Positions 1-12,221 of a DNA stretch of 64,000 nt are shown piece by piece. Under the pieces are notes generated by a model that was not told the origin of the DNA, did no database searches, and was given only the letters and a program-made list of their open reading frames with translations. Every line of letters starts with the position of its first letter. Positions within the stretch are counted from its first letter, which is position 1. Source of the stretch: Dromiciops gliroides (Eukaryota > Chordata > Mammalia > Microbiotheria > Microbiotheriidae); the NCBI RefSeq assembly GCF_019393635.1, contig NC_057861.1:460939830-461003829 (forward strand), read 5' to 3'. Position numbers and translations under genes: made by a program.

Positions 1-131
1 CACCACCAGAGGCCTGGCCAATGGATGATGACTGTTCTGGCTACAGAAATTCATCAACAAGATTTATGAAGGCACACTACAACTACTTTATTATATTTAT
101 CAATACCATGGCAACAGTCAGATTTGGGGGG

Positions 132-261
132 GGCAGGGCAATGAGAGTTAAGTGACTTGCCCAGGGTCACACAGCTAGTAAGTATCAAGTGTCTGAGGCT
201 GCATTTGAAATCAGGTCCTCCTGAATCCAGGGCTGGTGCTCTATCTACTCTAGCTGCCCCC
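132..261 (-). repeat. Short marsupial tRNA-derived SINE
   Basis: Reverse-oriented copy with the head GGGGGCAGCTAGA (read on minus), the B-box-like GGTTCAAATC region and the core CTAGCTGTGTGACCCTGGG. The left edge lies in a G-rich tract. Confidence 0.85.
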
Positions 262-369
262 AGTCATAGATCTTTAAAGTGCTGAAGTATATCATGTAAC
301 TAGAAAGAAATTACTTTTTGAATAGAAGACTCCTATTTGAGTAGATGACTCCTATTTAAATAGAATGGT

Positions 370-540
370 AATAAGAGTATTTACATAGGTTTGAAAAACA
401 CTTTATATATGTTATCTGATTTGATCCTTACAACAATCCTGTGAGATCGGTGCTATTATTATCTCTATTTTCAAATGGTAAAACTGAGGCACAAAGAAGT
501 TAAATAACTTGCTCAAGGTCGTATAATTTATTAGTGGGAT
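370..540 (-). repeat. MIR-type CORE-SINE
   Basis: Read on minus it has the MIR order: the conserved core, then a CTGAGG-type segment, then an A/T-rich tail. On plus this appears as ATTATTATCTC, AAACTGAGGCACA and AAGTTAAATAACTTGCTCAAGGTC. Confidence 0.7.
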
Positions 541-613
541 GTCTTTTGATCATTCAATAAAATCTAAACATTGTTCAATGATTCATATTTTAAAAAAAAA
601 CATTGTAAAAATT

Positions 614-757
614 GGGGGCAGCTAGGTGGCACAGTGGATAAAGCACCAGCCCTGGATTCAGGAGGGCCTGAATTCAAATGCGGCCTCAGACACTTGACAC
701 TTACTAGCTGTGTGACTCTGGGCAAGTCACTTAACCCCAATTGTCTCACCCTCAAAA
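614..757 (+). repeat. Short marsupial SINE
   Basis: Full-length copy from GGGGGCAGCTAGGTGGC to an A-rich tail. It has a pol III A-box-like TGGCACAGTGG and a B-box-like region near GAATTCAAATG. Confidence 0.9.
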
Positions 758-1394
758 AATTAATTAGTGAATAGATTTTTCCCCAGAATATGGCCCCAGG
801 AACAAACTGAATCTATTTTCTCAGGACCAGTCTTGATAATTATGAAAAGACACACCATCAACAAGCTGGCCAGCTAATAAAATTTTTTTGGCCATGACAA
901 TCCATGAAACAAATTAAAAACTAAAATGTCCTTCAGTCCTATTCAGCCTCCTTAATATTGCAGTAAAAGGGACAGAAAGTGCTTGAAAGTCATAGTTTTG
1001 GAATTGTTAAAAAACTTTAAAGGAAGAAATATGGGTTGGTCATGTGGCAAGAATGTGACATGAGAGGTAGCTATCCAGAATGCTTTATTGGAACCCTCTT
1101 GATGCTAGGAGAAAAATCCAGGAAAGCCTCTAATATGTTGGGTGGATTTCTCCCCACTTTAAGTAGTGACCTTTTGGGAAGACATGGACCAGAGTCCAAA
1201 GTATGGGTAGACACAGATGGGTTATGATAGGCATTCCTGAACTGATGAGATCACAGATCTATTTGAATTATTTAGGAAATACTAAAAAAGAGAAGAAGTT
1301 AAAATTTTTAAACTACAGTGAATTGGACCTTAATTCTTCTCCCCCCCCCCTCCAAATGATGAAGGGATGGTTATTGAATATCTAGAAAGAGAAG

Positions 1395-2750
1395 CAGTGA
1401 TCACAAAGACCTACATAATTTAATCAAAAATAGGTCATAGCACACTGACCTCATTTCCTCTTTTTAACAGGGGTATTAGACCTGTAGATCAGTCATGGTA
1501 TGCCTATATTTCAACAAAGCATTTGGCAATGTCTCTTATATTATGCTTTTGGACAAGATAGATGTGAGCTGAATGAGTATAATTAGAACTGGTAAAATGA
1601 CAGCACCCAAAGGCTCGTTTGTTATTCATTTTTATTTCCTACAAAACAAAGGACAGAGTAATGGCATGTAGGATTGCTAGATCATTAATGATTTCGTACT
1701 AATTTGAAAGGAGGGTTCTAATAAAAGGTAATGGCGTCTGTCGCCAGCCTTGGCCTGTTTACAATTCAGATGTGTATCTGTGTTAATTTTTACCAATGAC
1801 TTAAATACAAGTATAAATGGTATGTTTATCAAATTTTCCAATGATATCGAGCTGAAAGGTTGGCTAAAACATTTTGTGAAAATATCTTGCTCCTAAAAAT
1901 GTCAATTGGCGAAAATGTTGGGCTAGATTTAATAAGATAAAATTCAAAAAGGGAAATCTAAAGGTGTACCCTTAGTTTAAAATAATACTTTAGAAGTACA
2001 AGACTGATGGGGTATAACTAGAAACCAGTTCATCTGAAAAAGATCTAGGGGCTCTGGTGGACTGGAAGGACTCAGAAAGTACAAAATGCAATCAGGTTTC
2101 ATTAAGAGAAAATTTTTAGGCTCATTAAGAGAAAAAAAGGTAGGGCAGCTAGATGGTGCAGTAGTAAAGCAACGGCCCTGGATTCAGGAGGACCTGAGTT
2201 CAAATCCAGCCTCAGACAATTGACACTTACTAGCTGTGTGACCCTGGGCAAGTCACCTAACCCTCATTGCCCTGCCAAAACAAACAAACAAAAAGAGAGA
2301 GAGAGAGAGAAAAGGAGCCAAAACAAGAGAGGGGATAGTTCTGCTGTACTCTACCTGGTCAGATAACATGTAGAATATTGCATCCAGTTACAGGTACTAC
2401 ATTCTAAGAGGAGCATTGATAAACTGGACAGTATCTAATGCAGCACAAGCAGGAGAGTGAAGGAGATTACTCTCTATGAATATTGCTTGGAGAAACTAGA
2501 GGTGTTTAGCTTTGAGAGGAATAGACTTAAGGGAGACATGATAACTTCTTTCAAGTAATCGGGGGGGCCATCGTGTGTAACACTTATTTTTCTTGGTCAT
2601 CCCAGAAGATAGAACTAGGAACAATGAGTGGAAATCAGAAGGAGGCAAGTTTCAGCTCAATGTAAGGAAAAACTTTTTTAATAATTAGAACTATGCAAGG
2701 ATGGAACAGGCTGCCTTAGGGAATCATGGTTTTGCTACCACTGGTCTTCA
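1395..2750 (+). mobile_element. CR1/L3-type LINE remnant
   Basis: Decayed 3' part of a CR1-clade LINE reading left to right. Recognisable pieces are the reverse-transcriptase end (FQQSIWQ-like wording around 1500-1560 and TNDLNTSINGM-like around 1795-1830) and AAAAGATCTAGGGGCTCTGGTGGAC. The 3' untranslated part with AGCTCAATGTAAGGAAAAAC and GGAACAGGCTGCC follows at 2650-2720. A short SINE at 2143-2290 interrupts it. No intact reading frame remains. The upstream limit is uncertain and may extend to about 1080. Confidence 0.7.
2143..2290 (+). repeat. Short marsupial SINE inserted in CR1/L3
   Basis: Copy with head GGGCAGCTAGATGG and a tail of CAAA repeats followed by a GA run. It splits the CR1/L3 remnant. 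Confidence 0.88.
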
Positions 2751-2754
2751 AATT

Positions 2755-2928
2755 ATCTCCAACGACTCTGAGAGGTAGGCGATATCATTATCCCCATTTT
2801 ATAGACTTGGATAGAGAGAGGTTAAATGACTTATCCAGAGTCACATATCTTTTAAGTATCCAAGATGGGATTTGAATTCAGGTCTTTCTGACTCCAAGTC
2901 CAGTTCTCTATCCACTTTGCCACCTGCA
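2755..2928 (-). repeat. MIR/CORE-SINE fragment
   Basis: Antisense MIR-like order: ATTATCCCCATTTTATAGA, then GGTTAAATGACTTATCC, then a tRNA-like head near TCTATCCACTTTGCCACCTGC. Confidence 0.7.
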
Positions 2929-4005
2929 TATGATCATTTTGGAAAAGTCTTTCATTACAGATCCTTAAGATAACAATAACATTGAATAAGACATTTCATT
3001 TGCATGTAAAGCTCAAAGCTAAAGATCAATTTCTTGCTGACCACAATTGAAGACAAATGTGTTTGGATGAGAATTCCCAAGAGCAAATTCTATTCTAGGG
3101 AACTTCTAACAGGAGAGAGGAGGAAGTGACAGGGAAAAGAGGCAAAGTAACTAGGTCTTATAAGAGTTCAGAATTCATTTAGGTCTTTTTGAGTGTAGGT
3201 CAGTGATTCAAGTAGCCAGGTAGATTTTTCTCCCATTCCAGAGAGTCAGCCTATCAATCAAATGGATTATATACTTCTGGCTCTGGTCAATGTTTCCAAC
3301 ACCTCACTTTCATCTTGAGAGCAGGGATTTCAACACAAAGAATGTCACAATCCAGAGCACATTGCTAATTGTAGCCTTTTCAATTCTTTAAGACCTTGAC
3401 CACTTTTCAGTGAGAATATTTGTATGCGTTTCAGTTCCCCTAATATAAGGACAGTAGCATGTTTTTCCTTCCAGATGGAGGTTGTGAAGAAAGGATAACG
3501 CGGCAAGAGAGTGACCTATATCAATATAGTACTGCTTTTTCCATATTTCAGGCTGCAAACATGTTGAGCATCCATTGGAATTATATATATGAGAAACTGG
3601 GGGAATACTGGGAGTGGGGGGAGGGGACAAGTCCATGAGCCCAAATGTCAGAAAAAGCACAGCAGTTCCTGTCAACTGAAAGAAACGTTTCATGCACATG
3701 GTAGGTCAGAATGTTATTTTTATAATACAAACCACCTGGTTTCATCACCTCCCCCCACACCCCGCCATGCTATTTCCACACACATACATTGAAGACAGTC
3801 CCTGGTAACTATTACAAAACCACGTGGGGATCTTTTTCTTTTCTTATTTAAACTTAAGGTGAAGACAAGATGAATTGACTAGGACTTGAGATCTTGGTTT
3901 ATTTTTACAGTTGTTTTCTTACCCTTTGATATAAAAGGGCTCAGTCCCGATTGAGCCAAATGCTTGAGTGCAGAAGTTTTCACACAAAGCAGATAGAGGG
4001 AAGAG

Positions 4006-4006
<1 letters not shown>

Positions 4007-4077
<71 letters not shown>

Positions 4078-4171
4078 CAGAGACAGAGACAGAGACAGAG
4101 AGACAGAGACAGAGACAGAGAGACAGAGACAGAGACAGAGACAGAGAGACAGAGAAAGAGAAAGAGGGAGA
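4007..4171. repeat. Compound microsatellite (TG)n-(AG)n-(GAGACA)n
   Basis: About 165 bp of perfect to near-perfect TG, AG and AGAGACAGAGAC units. Reading frames of Cys-Val and Arg-Glu repeats across it are artefacts. Confidence 0.98.
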
Positions 4172-5329
4172 GAGTATTGAGATTGGAGGGGGGTGGGGAA
4201 TGCTGTTTTATTTCCAGCTCAGTGGCCAGAGCCCCCTCAAACTGGTGAACTGGAGAAGTGGAACCCTCCTATGGAGTTAGCCCCAAGTCCCTATTCAGTG
4301 TGGGGCCTATTTTTCCCCCAAGCTTTTCTCTCACCGCACCCCACTGTTCTATTTGGAGGCAAAGCTGCTCTATTCACTTTGCCTGATAAGAAAAGATCAG
4401 CCTAAAGTTTCTGGAGGGGGTGGGGAATGGAATATTTTCTCTTGTAAAAAAACAACTCAGACCACCAATTTCACTGGGCCGGCCACTCATTAGAGTTGCC
4501 AATTAGCCTGTACATGACTTTCAAATGTTCAGGGAATAAACCAGACTACTCTCCATCTTTGTGTCTCATTAGCTGCAGAACAGCATGCTTTCCTGTGGAG
4601 ATTTCTACCAGGAAATGCCTCCCCAGCAGAAATGTTACATTATACAGCATGTTGCCGGTCAAAGTAAAGGTATCCTAAGTGCACAGACAGGGAAGTGGTC
4701 ATGGGTGATTTCAAGGAGAAAACTTGGCATTGAAACAATATGAGAAATGGGCTACACCCCTCAAAATGTGCAGCGGCATGATTGGGTTCTCTTTTTGGGT
4801 TATGGAATGTTTAAACTAGGCATTATTCAATAATTCATTGAAAAATAAAGCATCAGAATGCTATTTAGTCAAGTCTACAAATCATCTTTTGTATAATCAA
4901 ATTTTCTCTTAACCATGCCTCTCCTGGGAAGAACTTAAACTTATAAACTCAGTTTATTGTGATTTAAGTAGATCCTTAATTCACTGGACATTGAGAATAA
5001 TCATCTGATGTATATAAGCATATGTTTTCCATCTATAGCGTCATCATTGCCTTGGGTTACTTTTTCCTTAAAACCAAGTTTCTGTCTATTAGGAGACATG
5101 TCTTTTGGTAAGGCCTCTTTCTCTTTCCTTTCCAGGATTTGTGGGGGAAAAAAAATAATGATCTGAATGTATTGGGAGTTAGGAATCAAAGATTGTTAAG
5201 GAAAGTAATCACTTGTTAGAATCTTGGCTTTGTATGGGGCTTATTAGGGCAATCCCCTTGTCTGAGATTCAGTTATCTTATCTGTTAAGAAAAGACAAAA
5301 CCAGTACTTTTTCTGTCTATCAGTTTCTT

Positions 5330-5545
5330 AGACCAGTTCTTAAACTTTTTGGTCTCAGGTAACTTTATACTCTTACAAATTATTGAGGTACTGCCCCAAG
5401 GAGCTTTTGTTTATGTGCGTGATATTTGTTGACATTTACTACATTAGAAATTAAAATATATTAATATTATTATGAAAATGATTTTGAGGAACCCTTGAAG
5501 GGTCCCTGGACTATAATTTGAGAACTGCTATCCTAGACTATAATT
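5330..5545. mobile_element. Possible hAT-type DNA transposon remnant
   Basis: The left end TTCTTAAACTTTTTGGTCTCAGG and the right end GGGTCCCTGGACTATAATTTGAGAACTGCT have the loose inverted-repeat wording of ancient mammalian hAT elements. The interior GAGCTTTTGTTTATGTG also fits. The family is not certain. Confidence 0.45.
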
Positions 5546-5649
5546 ATTGAACACAAAACATTGAGATTTAAAGCTAAAAGTTTCCTCCAAACATCTGTAT
5601 ACTTATAAACATCCAGAAAACTGACTGAAATCATCAGTCTTGATCCACA

Positions 5650-5960
5650 TATTTATCAATGTTTTTGTGGCATTGTGAATAGAATCCCATCTTTGATACA
5701 TACTGGCTGTGTCTCCTTGAGAATGTCACTTGGGCGGCTAGGTGGCGCAGTGGATAAAGCACCGGCCCTGGATTCAGGAGTTCCTGAGTTCAAATCCGGC
5801 CTCAGACACTTGACACTTACTGGCTGTGTAACCCTGGGCAAGTCACTTAACCCCATTGCCCCGTAAAAAAAAAAAAGAGAGAGAGAATGTCACTTAACCT
5901 CTCTGTACTCTAGGCAACTCTCTAATAAGTTACAGAGATGTTGACCTTTGTTGATATAAG
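5650..5960 (+). repeat. MIR-like element split by a SINE
   Basis: Flanks of the SINE at 5732-5882 read as one MIR-type copy (TACTGGCTGTGTCTCC, then GAATGTCACTTAACCTCTCTG) once the SINE and one duplication are removed. Confidence 0.55.
5732..5882 (+). repeat. Short marsupial SINE with 13-bp target-site duplication
   Basis: Full-length copy with A-rich tail. GAGAATGTCACTT occurs at 5719-5731 and again at 5883-5895, the direct repeat expected from LINE-machinery insertion. Confidence 0.95.
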
Positions 5961-6355
5961 GAATTTCTTGGACCAACAAAATCACAGGCCCAATTTCCAG
6001 GCCTGATCCCTACCTAATCTTTGATGAAATTCTAGGGGAAGACAAATGCTACTAAATCTCTGAATTAAAATGGAAATATTCAGTCAGTTATCCAGATGTT
6101 TCCCAGTACCCGGCTGTTATGACTGAAAAAGGAGATGAGTGGGTCTCATGGCAAGAATGGGAGATGACTAACTTAGGAACAGCCAACTTGATTTTTCCAT
6201 CGGCAAAGACACTTGGCATTAGACCCCAAGTGACAATTTTGTGTAAGGACTTTGGCAAGAAAAATAGAGGACAGCCAGGCAAAGAAAGTTAGTGATCTGC
6301 ATTGTTGGAAGAAATACACACATGAAGTCGATTATAGATCCACTGGAGTATTTAA

Positions 6356-6545
6356 CAGCATGGTGTAGTGGAAAGAGAATTGTTTTAAGCATTCGGTCAC
6401 CCCTGGTTTAGATTGAATTCCTGGTTCTGCATCTTCCTAAGAATGTGACTCTTCCTGCTCTGGGCCTTAGTTTCTTCATTTGTAAAATGAGGTGATTGGA
6501 ACAGAGGATCTCAAAAGTCCCTTCTATTTCTAATAATCTGAAAAT
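6356..6545 (+). repeat. MIR/THER-type CORE-SINE
   Basis: Order: TGGTGTAGTGGAAAGAGAA head, decayed core, GGGCCTTAGTTTCTTCATTTG, then a GATTGGAACAG…CCCTTCTATTTCTAA tail. Confidence 0.75.
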
Positions 6546-8818
6546 TGGTAAGTCATGTGGACTCTAGAGGCCTGACTTTCCAGCAGCAAAGATGTTCGTC
6601 TTCCACATTTGTTTCCTAGAAAGCAAAAACGGCTCTTTTGCCAGTAACTCTAATGCCTCAATGAATTACCACCCCATACTTGTCACATAAATTGAGCCAT
6701 TGAAGTAATTCAGAGTTATAGTCACAGGATGAACTTATTAATTCAAATTTATATTCTACTTTCCTTATATAAATTGTACCTACTAATAATTACCCAAGGG
6801 AGTTTGTGCTGTTTTCCCTAAACAAGAGTAAAATTCATTCCTCTAAATCATCCCAACAGATTTAACTTGCAGAAGACCAGGCCACTGCTCTGAAAATAAA
6901 GGTCAAATCATAGAACTTTTAATCAAAATACAAAAGTTTTTTAAAAAATGAAGATAAAATACTTAATGACATTCCCTTGGTACTGAAAAACAAAAACATC
7001 TGCAGGAACAATGAATGGCTTTCCTTCTGAGTTCAGCAAGAGGGGAGCCAGAAGCTGATCTGATGGCCTTTATGTTGGTCTTTTTGTAGTAAATGGAAAT
7101 CCCTGTACAGGTTTCATGGTCTTGGTATGTGGTCAGAATGAGGGTGGGAGTGAGGGAGCAAGCTGGGATTTGCCGCCCAGACAAAAATGGCATGAGGCAA
7201 ATACAGGAATCTCTCCTTAAGATCTTTACTGTTAGAGAATGAATTTAAAATATATATATATACAAGTTTGTTTCTCAGATCTATAAAGGTTTTTTAAAAA
7301 AATTCTTCTGAAGCAATAGGGAAATTTTTTAAAAGGATAATTATTCACTTTTCCCTTTTGCTATAATGAATTCTGGGAGCATATGATACAATGGTGTGTC
7401 TTTGTCTTTCTAGTTTTTTTGGGGGGTGGGGGAAGGGAGTGGTGGAGGGAGTAGTTAATTAACCTTCACATACATCTACAATTTACATTAGGGTGTGAGA
7501 TTTGCTTGTATAAGAACCAGAGTGTTTCTGTTCATTCTAGTCTTTTGACTGCTTTACTCAGATTAGTTGCAAGACTAAAGCCCATCTGCTCAACCCTCAT
7601 ACCCTTTCCCTAAAGAGTGAATGGACAGAATTTCTCTGAGCTTTTAAGCAACTGTTTGAAAGAGGGATTAATCTATTCTAATGTTCACCCCTCCAGTAGA
7701 ATCACTTGGAGGGGAATATCTGAGGCTGAGTAAGACAACTGCTACCATACATACTGGTTCCTGCATGTCTTGGTATAAAAATTAAGGAGCCATCGTGAAA
7801 TGCTTTGCAGGGCATACCGGCGACATTTGATTATGTGAAAAGCATTGTAGGAATGAGAATGTAGGTTGTTATAGATCAACTGCTGGCAAAAATATGATGA
7901 AATGTTATATGGTGATAATGGCATTTAAGATGGTTTTTGTTATACAAAGAAAAGCATGAGAGCACTGCTTTGGGAGATGATTTCTCTGTTTTCCTTTTCT
8001 ACCTCATATTTCTGCTGCCAAGTAGGTAAAATGACTCATTTGGGTAGTTAAAAGTGAATGCTTAAAGCATTGTAGATTCACAAAATTCTGGGACATTTTC
8101 AGTAAGGATGTTAATGGTCCTCCTGAGAACTTTGTGATAGGATGATTTAAACATATGGGAAAAATAAATAAAGAAATAAACATATGGGAAAAAAGACTCA
8201 GAAATAACCTTGGGACTCACAAACAGACCTTCCCTCAGAAGAGTTTAGTTCTTGTACTTAAAAAAAAATCATTTAAGATCTTGACAGAGATATTCAATTA
8301 CTTCCCAAGGGAGACCCTATCATTTCCTCAGAGATATTTATGGGATTTGGGGGATGATTGGCAATTCTCAAGATAGCAAAATAAAAATAGGTAGAATATT
8401 CCATTAAATACACTCAAAATACATGGTATTGAGCTGTCAAATGCATTGGATGCTCAATACAAACTGTAGCATAACAATGCGTGTATTCATTTTATATGAA
8501 CAGATGTTTATACATACAATATGTGCATACCAATATATTACTTAATATGTTCACGTGTATCCATTGCGGCCAACTTTTGCTTATAAATGATCGTGGGAGA
8601 CAAGGTAAGTATGCATAAATAAAGTCCATAGAGAATCATAAACGATCCTGTATGCAATGTTTTCAACCTCTTCAGTCATAGCTGCTAACATATAACAAAG
8701 TTCACATATTTGAATTTCACCTTTTCCTCCCCATTTGTGAAGAGAAATAATTGCTAGGTGAAATATCTAAACAATCAACTCTTGATTATCTTCATTTATA
8801 GCTGAACCCAAATGGGCA

Positions 8819-8822
8819 TATA

Positions 8823-8854
<32 letters not shown>

Positions 8855-8855
8855 A
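8819..8855. repeat. (AT)n followed by poly-T
   Basis: Simple-sequence tract inside LIX1 intron 2. Confidence 0.95.
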
Positions 8856-9025
8856 AAGTCACTTCTACTTGGTTGTAGGCTGCAATTTTTTTTGGGGGGG
8901 GAGTCATTAGACTTTTCTTCATAACCAGGTTTAACCCAAGGAAAACTGTACCATAGATTTGTATCTTCAGAGAATGGTTCAAGGAGAGCAGAGTGAGGTA
9001 GCCTATGATTAAAAACATGCTGTGG

Positions 9026-9184
9026 GGGGGAGGCTAGGTGGCACAGTGGATAAAGTGCCGGCCCTGGATTCAGGAGTACCTGAGTTCAAATCCAGCCTCA
9101 GGCACTTGACACTTACTAGCTGTGTGACCCTGGGCAAGTCACTTAACCCCCATTGCCCTGTAAAAACAAACAAACAAACAAACA
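9026..9184 (+). repeat. Short marsupial SINE with 15-bp target-site duplication
   Basis: Full-length copy ending in (AAAC)n. AAAAACATGCTGTGG flanks it at 9011-9025 and 9185-9199. Confidence 0.95.
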
Positions 9185-9248
9185 AAAAACATGCTGTGGC
9201 TAATTTTTCTTTCCCAATCCAGACTCTTTACTTTTAAGCCCATTAAGG

Positions 9249-9512
9249 TTTGTTGTTGTTGAGTCATTTCATTTGTGTCCAACTCTTTGTGATCCCATTT
9301 GGGGTTTTCTTGGCAATGATATTAGTTTGCCATTTCCTTCTCCAGTTTATTTTATGGATGAGTAAACTGAGGCAAATGGGGGGGGGGGGTAATTGAATTG
9401 CCCAGGGTCACACAGGTAATAAGCGTCTGCAGCTGGATTTGAACTCAAGAAGATGAGCCTTCCTGACTCCAGGTCTGGTTTTCTATCGTCTGTGCCACCT
9501 GGGCATCAAGGT
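9249..9512 (-). repeat. Mar1-type CORE-SINE with RTE/BovB-like tail
   Basis: On plus it starts GTTGTTGTTGAGTCATTTC and TGTCCAACTCTTTGTGA (the RTE-like 3' end). It runs through the core to the tRNA-like head at GTGCCACCTGGGC. Confidence 0.82.
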
Positions 9513-9639
9513 TTACTTGATGACTACAGCCTTGTGCTCCTCCTCTGAACCCCTATAGCAATGGGAATAGTCTGCACTAAACAATTCAAAACTTATACAT
9601 ATTACCTGGTATTGTTGATTGTTGTGTCCTTAAATCATA

Positions 9640-10060
9640 CTTTTAGAGATGAAAGTTACCTAACAATTCATCTTCTAACAAAACTTAGGAATTCCCTCTA
9701 CAATATGCTAGAATCTCCTTTTTATCACTGACGATTTGTTTAAATATTTCCAGTCATGGTGAGCTCAAAAATAATGGGGAACTCATTCCAGTATTAAGTG
9801 TTTTTAAAAAGTCTTCTTCATGTTGGGTCAAAATCTGCTCCCTTATAACTTTCTTGTCCTGCTTTCTGAAACTATAGGGAATATCTTCCCACCGACAGAT
9901 ATTCAGATATCTGAAAACAATGGTCAAATCTCCCATTAGTCTTTACTTCTACCATCTGCAGTTTCAGGAGCCATTTTTCACAAGACATTATTCCAGAATT
10001 CTGGAAACCATGAGTTTCTGAAATCACCATCCTGGCTACCCTCTTTTAATTACCTCTTTC
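9640..10060 (-). mobile_element. CR1/L3-type LINE 3' fragment
   Basis: Read on minus it parallels the 3' part of the copy at 2530-2700: GGGAGATTTGACCATTG, then GACAAGAAAGTTATAAG, then GAGCAGATTTTGACCC. Confidence 0.6.
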
Positions 10061-10133
10061 TACTGATGACATTAAGCAGGGTAGGGGGTGGGGAGAGTGA
10101 GGAAGCCTCTAATAGTTTAGTTTTCTGGTTCTT

Positions 10134-10284
10134 TTTTTTTTTTTTTTAGTGAGGCAATTGGGGTTAAGTGACTTGCCCAGGGTCACACAGCTAGTAAGTG
10201 TTAAGGGTCTGAGGCCGGATTTGAACTCAGGTACTCCTGACTCCAGGGCTGGTGCTCTATCCACTGCGCCACCTAGCTGCCCCG
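10134..10284 (-). repeat. Short marsupial SINE with 15-bp target-site duplication
   Basis: Reverse copy with poly-T (poly-A on minus). AGTTTTCTGGTTCTT is at 10119-10133 and 10285-10299. Confidence 0.95.
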
Positions 10285-10394
10285 AGTTTTCTGGTTCTTA
10301 ATTAAATGTCATAATTCTTCTAGTTTCCTAATTTAATCAAACTTAATAATAATAAGACATCATCATAAGAGGCAGAATTGCAAGGACTGACAAC

Positions 10395-10580
10395 CTTATG
10401 GAGTGAAAAGACCTTGGAGAGGGAGTTAGGAAGCACCGTCTCTGGTCCTTGGCTAAGTCGTTGTAGGACAATGTGCAAATCAACCTTCAGCCCTGAAGGA
10501 TTTTACTTTCCTCATCTGTAAATGGAGAGGCTTGGGAAAAAATGATTTCTAATGTCCTTTCCAGCTCTGACATCCTAGGG
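10395..10580 (+). repeat. MIR/THER-type CORE-SINE, decayed
   Basis: Tail wording CTTTCCTCATCTGTAAATGG and GTCCTTTCCAGCTCTGACATC is characteristic; the head is weak. Confidence 0.55.
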
Positions 10581-10743
10581 TTCCAGGAAGTTTAATTTGT
10601 CAGAGACCAGTTGCCAGTGAGTCACCTAGAACTGGACACAATGTGTCAGTGCAGAATAGAGTGGAATTGAGCCTTATGCTACATGAGACAGTGCCAGCTT
10701 TTTAATATCAGTTGTATTTCACTATTATCTCATATTGAACTTG

Positions 10744-10890
10744 TGGCAGAGGTGTGCTGGCAACCCACTTTAAAATTTTCAGCATATTTATACCTCAGAA
10801 ATAGGCAAACACTGCAAATCAAGGTTTGTCTTATTGTTTTGTCGATCATTAGCTATACTTAAGAAAGTGATGGAGAAAATGTTAATAATG
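10744..10890. repeat. Unassigned dispersed repeat, copy 1
   Basis: Shares an extended similarity of about 90 bp with 61972-62115. Both contain GGCAAA, an AAATCA-GG-TTG-CTTATT block, a TTTTGT-GAT block, and CTTAAGAAA or TTTAAGAAA followed by TGATGGAGAA. I do not recognise the family. Confidence 0.5.
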
Positions 10891-10896
10891 CATATT

Positions 10897-10931
10897 GAGG
10901 GGGCATCTAGGTGGTGCAGTGGATAAAGTGG
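10897..10931 (+). repeat. Isolated short-SINE head fragment
   Basis: Only the first 35 or so bases of the SINE (GGGGGCATCTAGGTGG to GATAAAG) are present, without core or tail. Confidence 0.7.
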
Positions 10932-11094
10932 GTATATTCTGCTTTGTTGTTTTGTTGTTGATTGTAATATTGAAGACAGCATAGCAGTTCTTTAAGAGTA
11001 GACATAGTGTTTTCATCATTCTTTTGTGCCTAGCACAGTAATTCAAATACTTACTGATTGATCATCTATGTAAAGCATTACATGCTGTTCTGAT

Positions 11095-11335
11095 GGTCAG
11101 TTGTTTCAGTCATATCCAACTCTTTGTGACCCCATTTGGAGTTTTCTTGGCTAGGATACTAGAGTGTTTTGCCATTTCCTTTCTCAGCTCATTTTATAGA
11201 TGAGGAGACTGCAGCAAAGAACGTTAAGAGACTTGCCCAAGGTCTCACAGCTAGTAAGTGTCTGGGGCCAGATTTGAGCTCATATCTTCCTGACTATAGG
11301 TCCAGTGCTCTATCCACTGTCCCTCCTAGCTGCCC
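11095..11335 (-). repeat. Mar1-type CORE-SINE
   Basis: Starts with CAGTTGTTTCAGTCATATCC and CAACTCTTTGTGACCCC on plus and ends at the head near CTCCTAGCTGCCC. Confidence 0.85.
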
Positions 11336-11359
11336 TACAGATTAGATTATATTGTTATA

Positions 11360-11590
11360 TGAGGCAAGACAATACAGTAGAAAGTCATAGGAGACAAAGC
11401 AATATAGTAGAAAGAGCATTGGTCTGGAGTCAACGGACACAGGTTCAAATCCTTCCTCTGATGTTTCCTACCTGTAGGCAAGTCACTTAACTTCCCTGGG
11501 CCTCAGTTTCCTCATTATTAAATGAGAGAGATGTACTTGATGGCACCTGAGATCCCTTCCTGTTACAGATCTCTGATACTATGTAATGCT
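11360..11590 (+). repeat. MIR/THER-type CORE-SINE
   Basis: ATAGTAGAAAGAGCATTGG head, GGCAAGTCACTTAACTTCCC core, GGCCTCAGTTTCCTCATTA and a GAGATCCCTTCC tail. Confidence 0.8.
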
Positions 11591-11800
11591 TTAAGGTTTG
11601 CTGAGTAATTTACATACATTATCTCATTATAACCTCATAATAACTCCATGAGGTGGGTGTAATTATTCTCACCTTACAGATGAGAAAATCAAGGCTCAGG
11701 GAGGTTGATACATGCAATGGTCACATAGCTAGCGAATGTTGGCAAGACTTGAACAAGTTTATATTCTACCTACTACCCATCACACTGCTTCTCACACCCC
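11590..11800 (-). repeat. MIR element
   Basis: Antisense MIR: ACATACATTATCTCATTATAACC, then TTACAGATGAGAAAATCAAGG, then GGTCACATAGCTAGCGAATG. Confidence 0.75.
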
Positions 11801-11900
11801 CAGTGTAAATAGCACAGCACAAAATTTTCATTTTATTCCATAGAAAGATCAAAATGTCAGTAATATCCTTGTCTTCTAACCTCAGTGTTACAGAGCTTTA

Positions 11901-12158
<258 letters not shown>

Positions 12159-12221
12159 CTAGCTATAGAAGTATCTTATTAGGAATATATATTTTAACAC
12201 ACTGATCTTATTTCCCATAGA

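Noticed and set aside
614-757. tRNA gene suggested by A-box and B-box-like motifs
   Set aside because: The motifs belong to the tRNA-derived SINE head, repeated some 30 times with no cloverleaf or 3' end.
564-774. Recurrent small open frames on both strands with peptide wording such as ALDSGGPEFKSGLRHLTLTS
   Set aside because: They are translations of the short SINE in different copies and orientations, not genes.
3388-3699. A 103-codon minus-strand frame with a hydrophobic start
   Set aside because: No family recognised, no splice context, and it lies inside LIX1 intron 2. Length is within chance for a window of this size.
3951-4280. Frames with Cys-Val and Arg-Glu repeats
   Set aside because: Translation of the TG/AG/GAGACA microsatellite.
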